The notes under the pieces were generated by a model, which saw nothing but the letters and a program-made list of their open reading frames with translations, searched no databases and had not been told where the DNA came from. DNA of 6,700 bases from Paracoccaceae bacterium (GTDB taxonomy: Bacteria > Pseudomonadota > Alphaproteobacteria > Rhodobacterales > Rhodobacteraceae). Made by a program: the position numbers and the translations under genes. Shown here one piece after another: positions 6,675 through 6,700 of the stretch (the stretch's first letter is position 1; the number at the start of each line of letters is the position of its first letter). The stretch is from assembly GCA_023134935.1 (NCBI GenBank), contig JAGLUD010000325.1:1-6700 (forward strand). Direction: 5' to 3'.

Positions 6675-6700
6675 AGGTCGATTCTGGTGAATGCGGGCAC
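6675..6700 (+). other. Short tail after korB, possibly the start of a further gene
   Basis: After the korB stop there is no hairpin or T-run. AGG at 6675-6677 is followed nine bases later by GTG at 6687 and then ATG at 6691; either could open another reading frame in the same direction, but only three or four codons are visible, so no product can be named. Confidence 0.2.

Noticed and set aside
1..6700. Mobile elements, CRISPR arrays, tRNA genes or other RNA genes
   Set aside because: Nearly all of the window is accounted for by six intact or edge-cut protein genes; no repeats, terminal inverted repeats or cloverleaf patterns were seen.

Overview
The window carries a core part of the anaerobic benzoyl-CoA pathway of the Thauera type. 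Six genes lie in two divergent transcription units that meet at a 121-base regulatory gap (3984-4104). Almost every base is coding. The layout, short overlaps, Shine-Dalgarno starts and roughly half G+C (mixed codon use, some stretches near 40% and others above 60%) point to a facultatively anaerobic, probably denitrifying or phototrophic, proteobacterium. Genus and class cannot be fixed from sequence reading alone. The enzyme set (Dch, Had and Oah rather than the BadK/BadH/BadI set of Rhodopseudomonas) places it with Thauera, Azoarcus and Magnetospirillum-like organisms by pathway type.

Minus-strand unit, in order of transcription: had (3983-2925), oah (2906-1794), dch (1797-1030) and bcrC (1033 to the left edge, 3' end cut off). 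After an 18-base gap, the last three genes are joined by 4-base stop/start overlaps, which suggests one translationally coupled operon. BcrC is one of four subunits of ATP-dependent class I benzoyl-CoA reductase; genes for the others (bcrB, bcrA, bcrD) would be expected just beyond position 1. The reductase turns benzoyl-CoA into cyclohexa-1,5-diene-1-carbonyl-CoA. Dch adds water to give 6-hydroxycyclohex-1-ene-1-carbonyl-CoA, Had oxidises this to the 6-oxo compound with NAD+, and Oah hydrates the double bond and opens the ring to 3-hydroxypimelyl-CoA.

Plus-strand unit: korA (4105-5847) and korB (5844-6674), overlapping by 4 bases. They encode a two-subunit 2-oxoacid:ferredoxin oxidoreductase, most likely the 2-oxoglutarate enzyme that supplies reduced ferredoxin to the reductase. 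The two units therefore form one module: ring reduction and opening on one side, low-potential electron supply on the other. No ferredoxin gene is inside the window.

The gap between had and korA holds a plausible sigma-70-like promoter for each direction, interleaved so that both could hardly be occupied at once, and an imperfect FNR/Crp-type half-site pair across the -10 region. Position 6675 to the end is only 26 bases and may contain the start of another gene. I saw no RNA genes, mobile elements, CRISPR arrays or convincing terminators. The pathway is known; the points worth a second look are the promoter arrangement, start-codon use and a few active-site residues.
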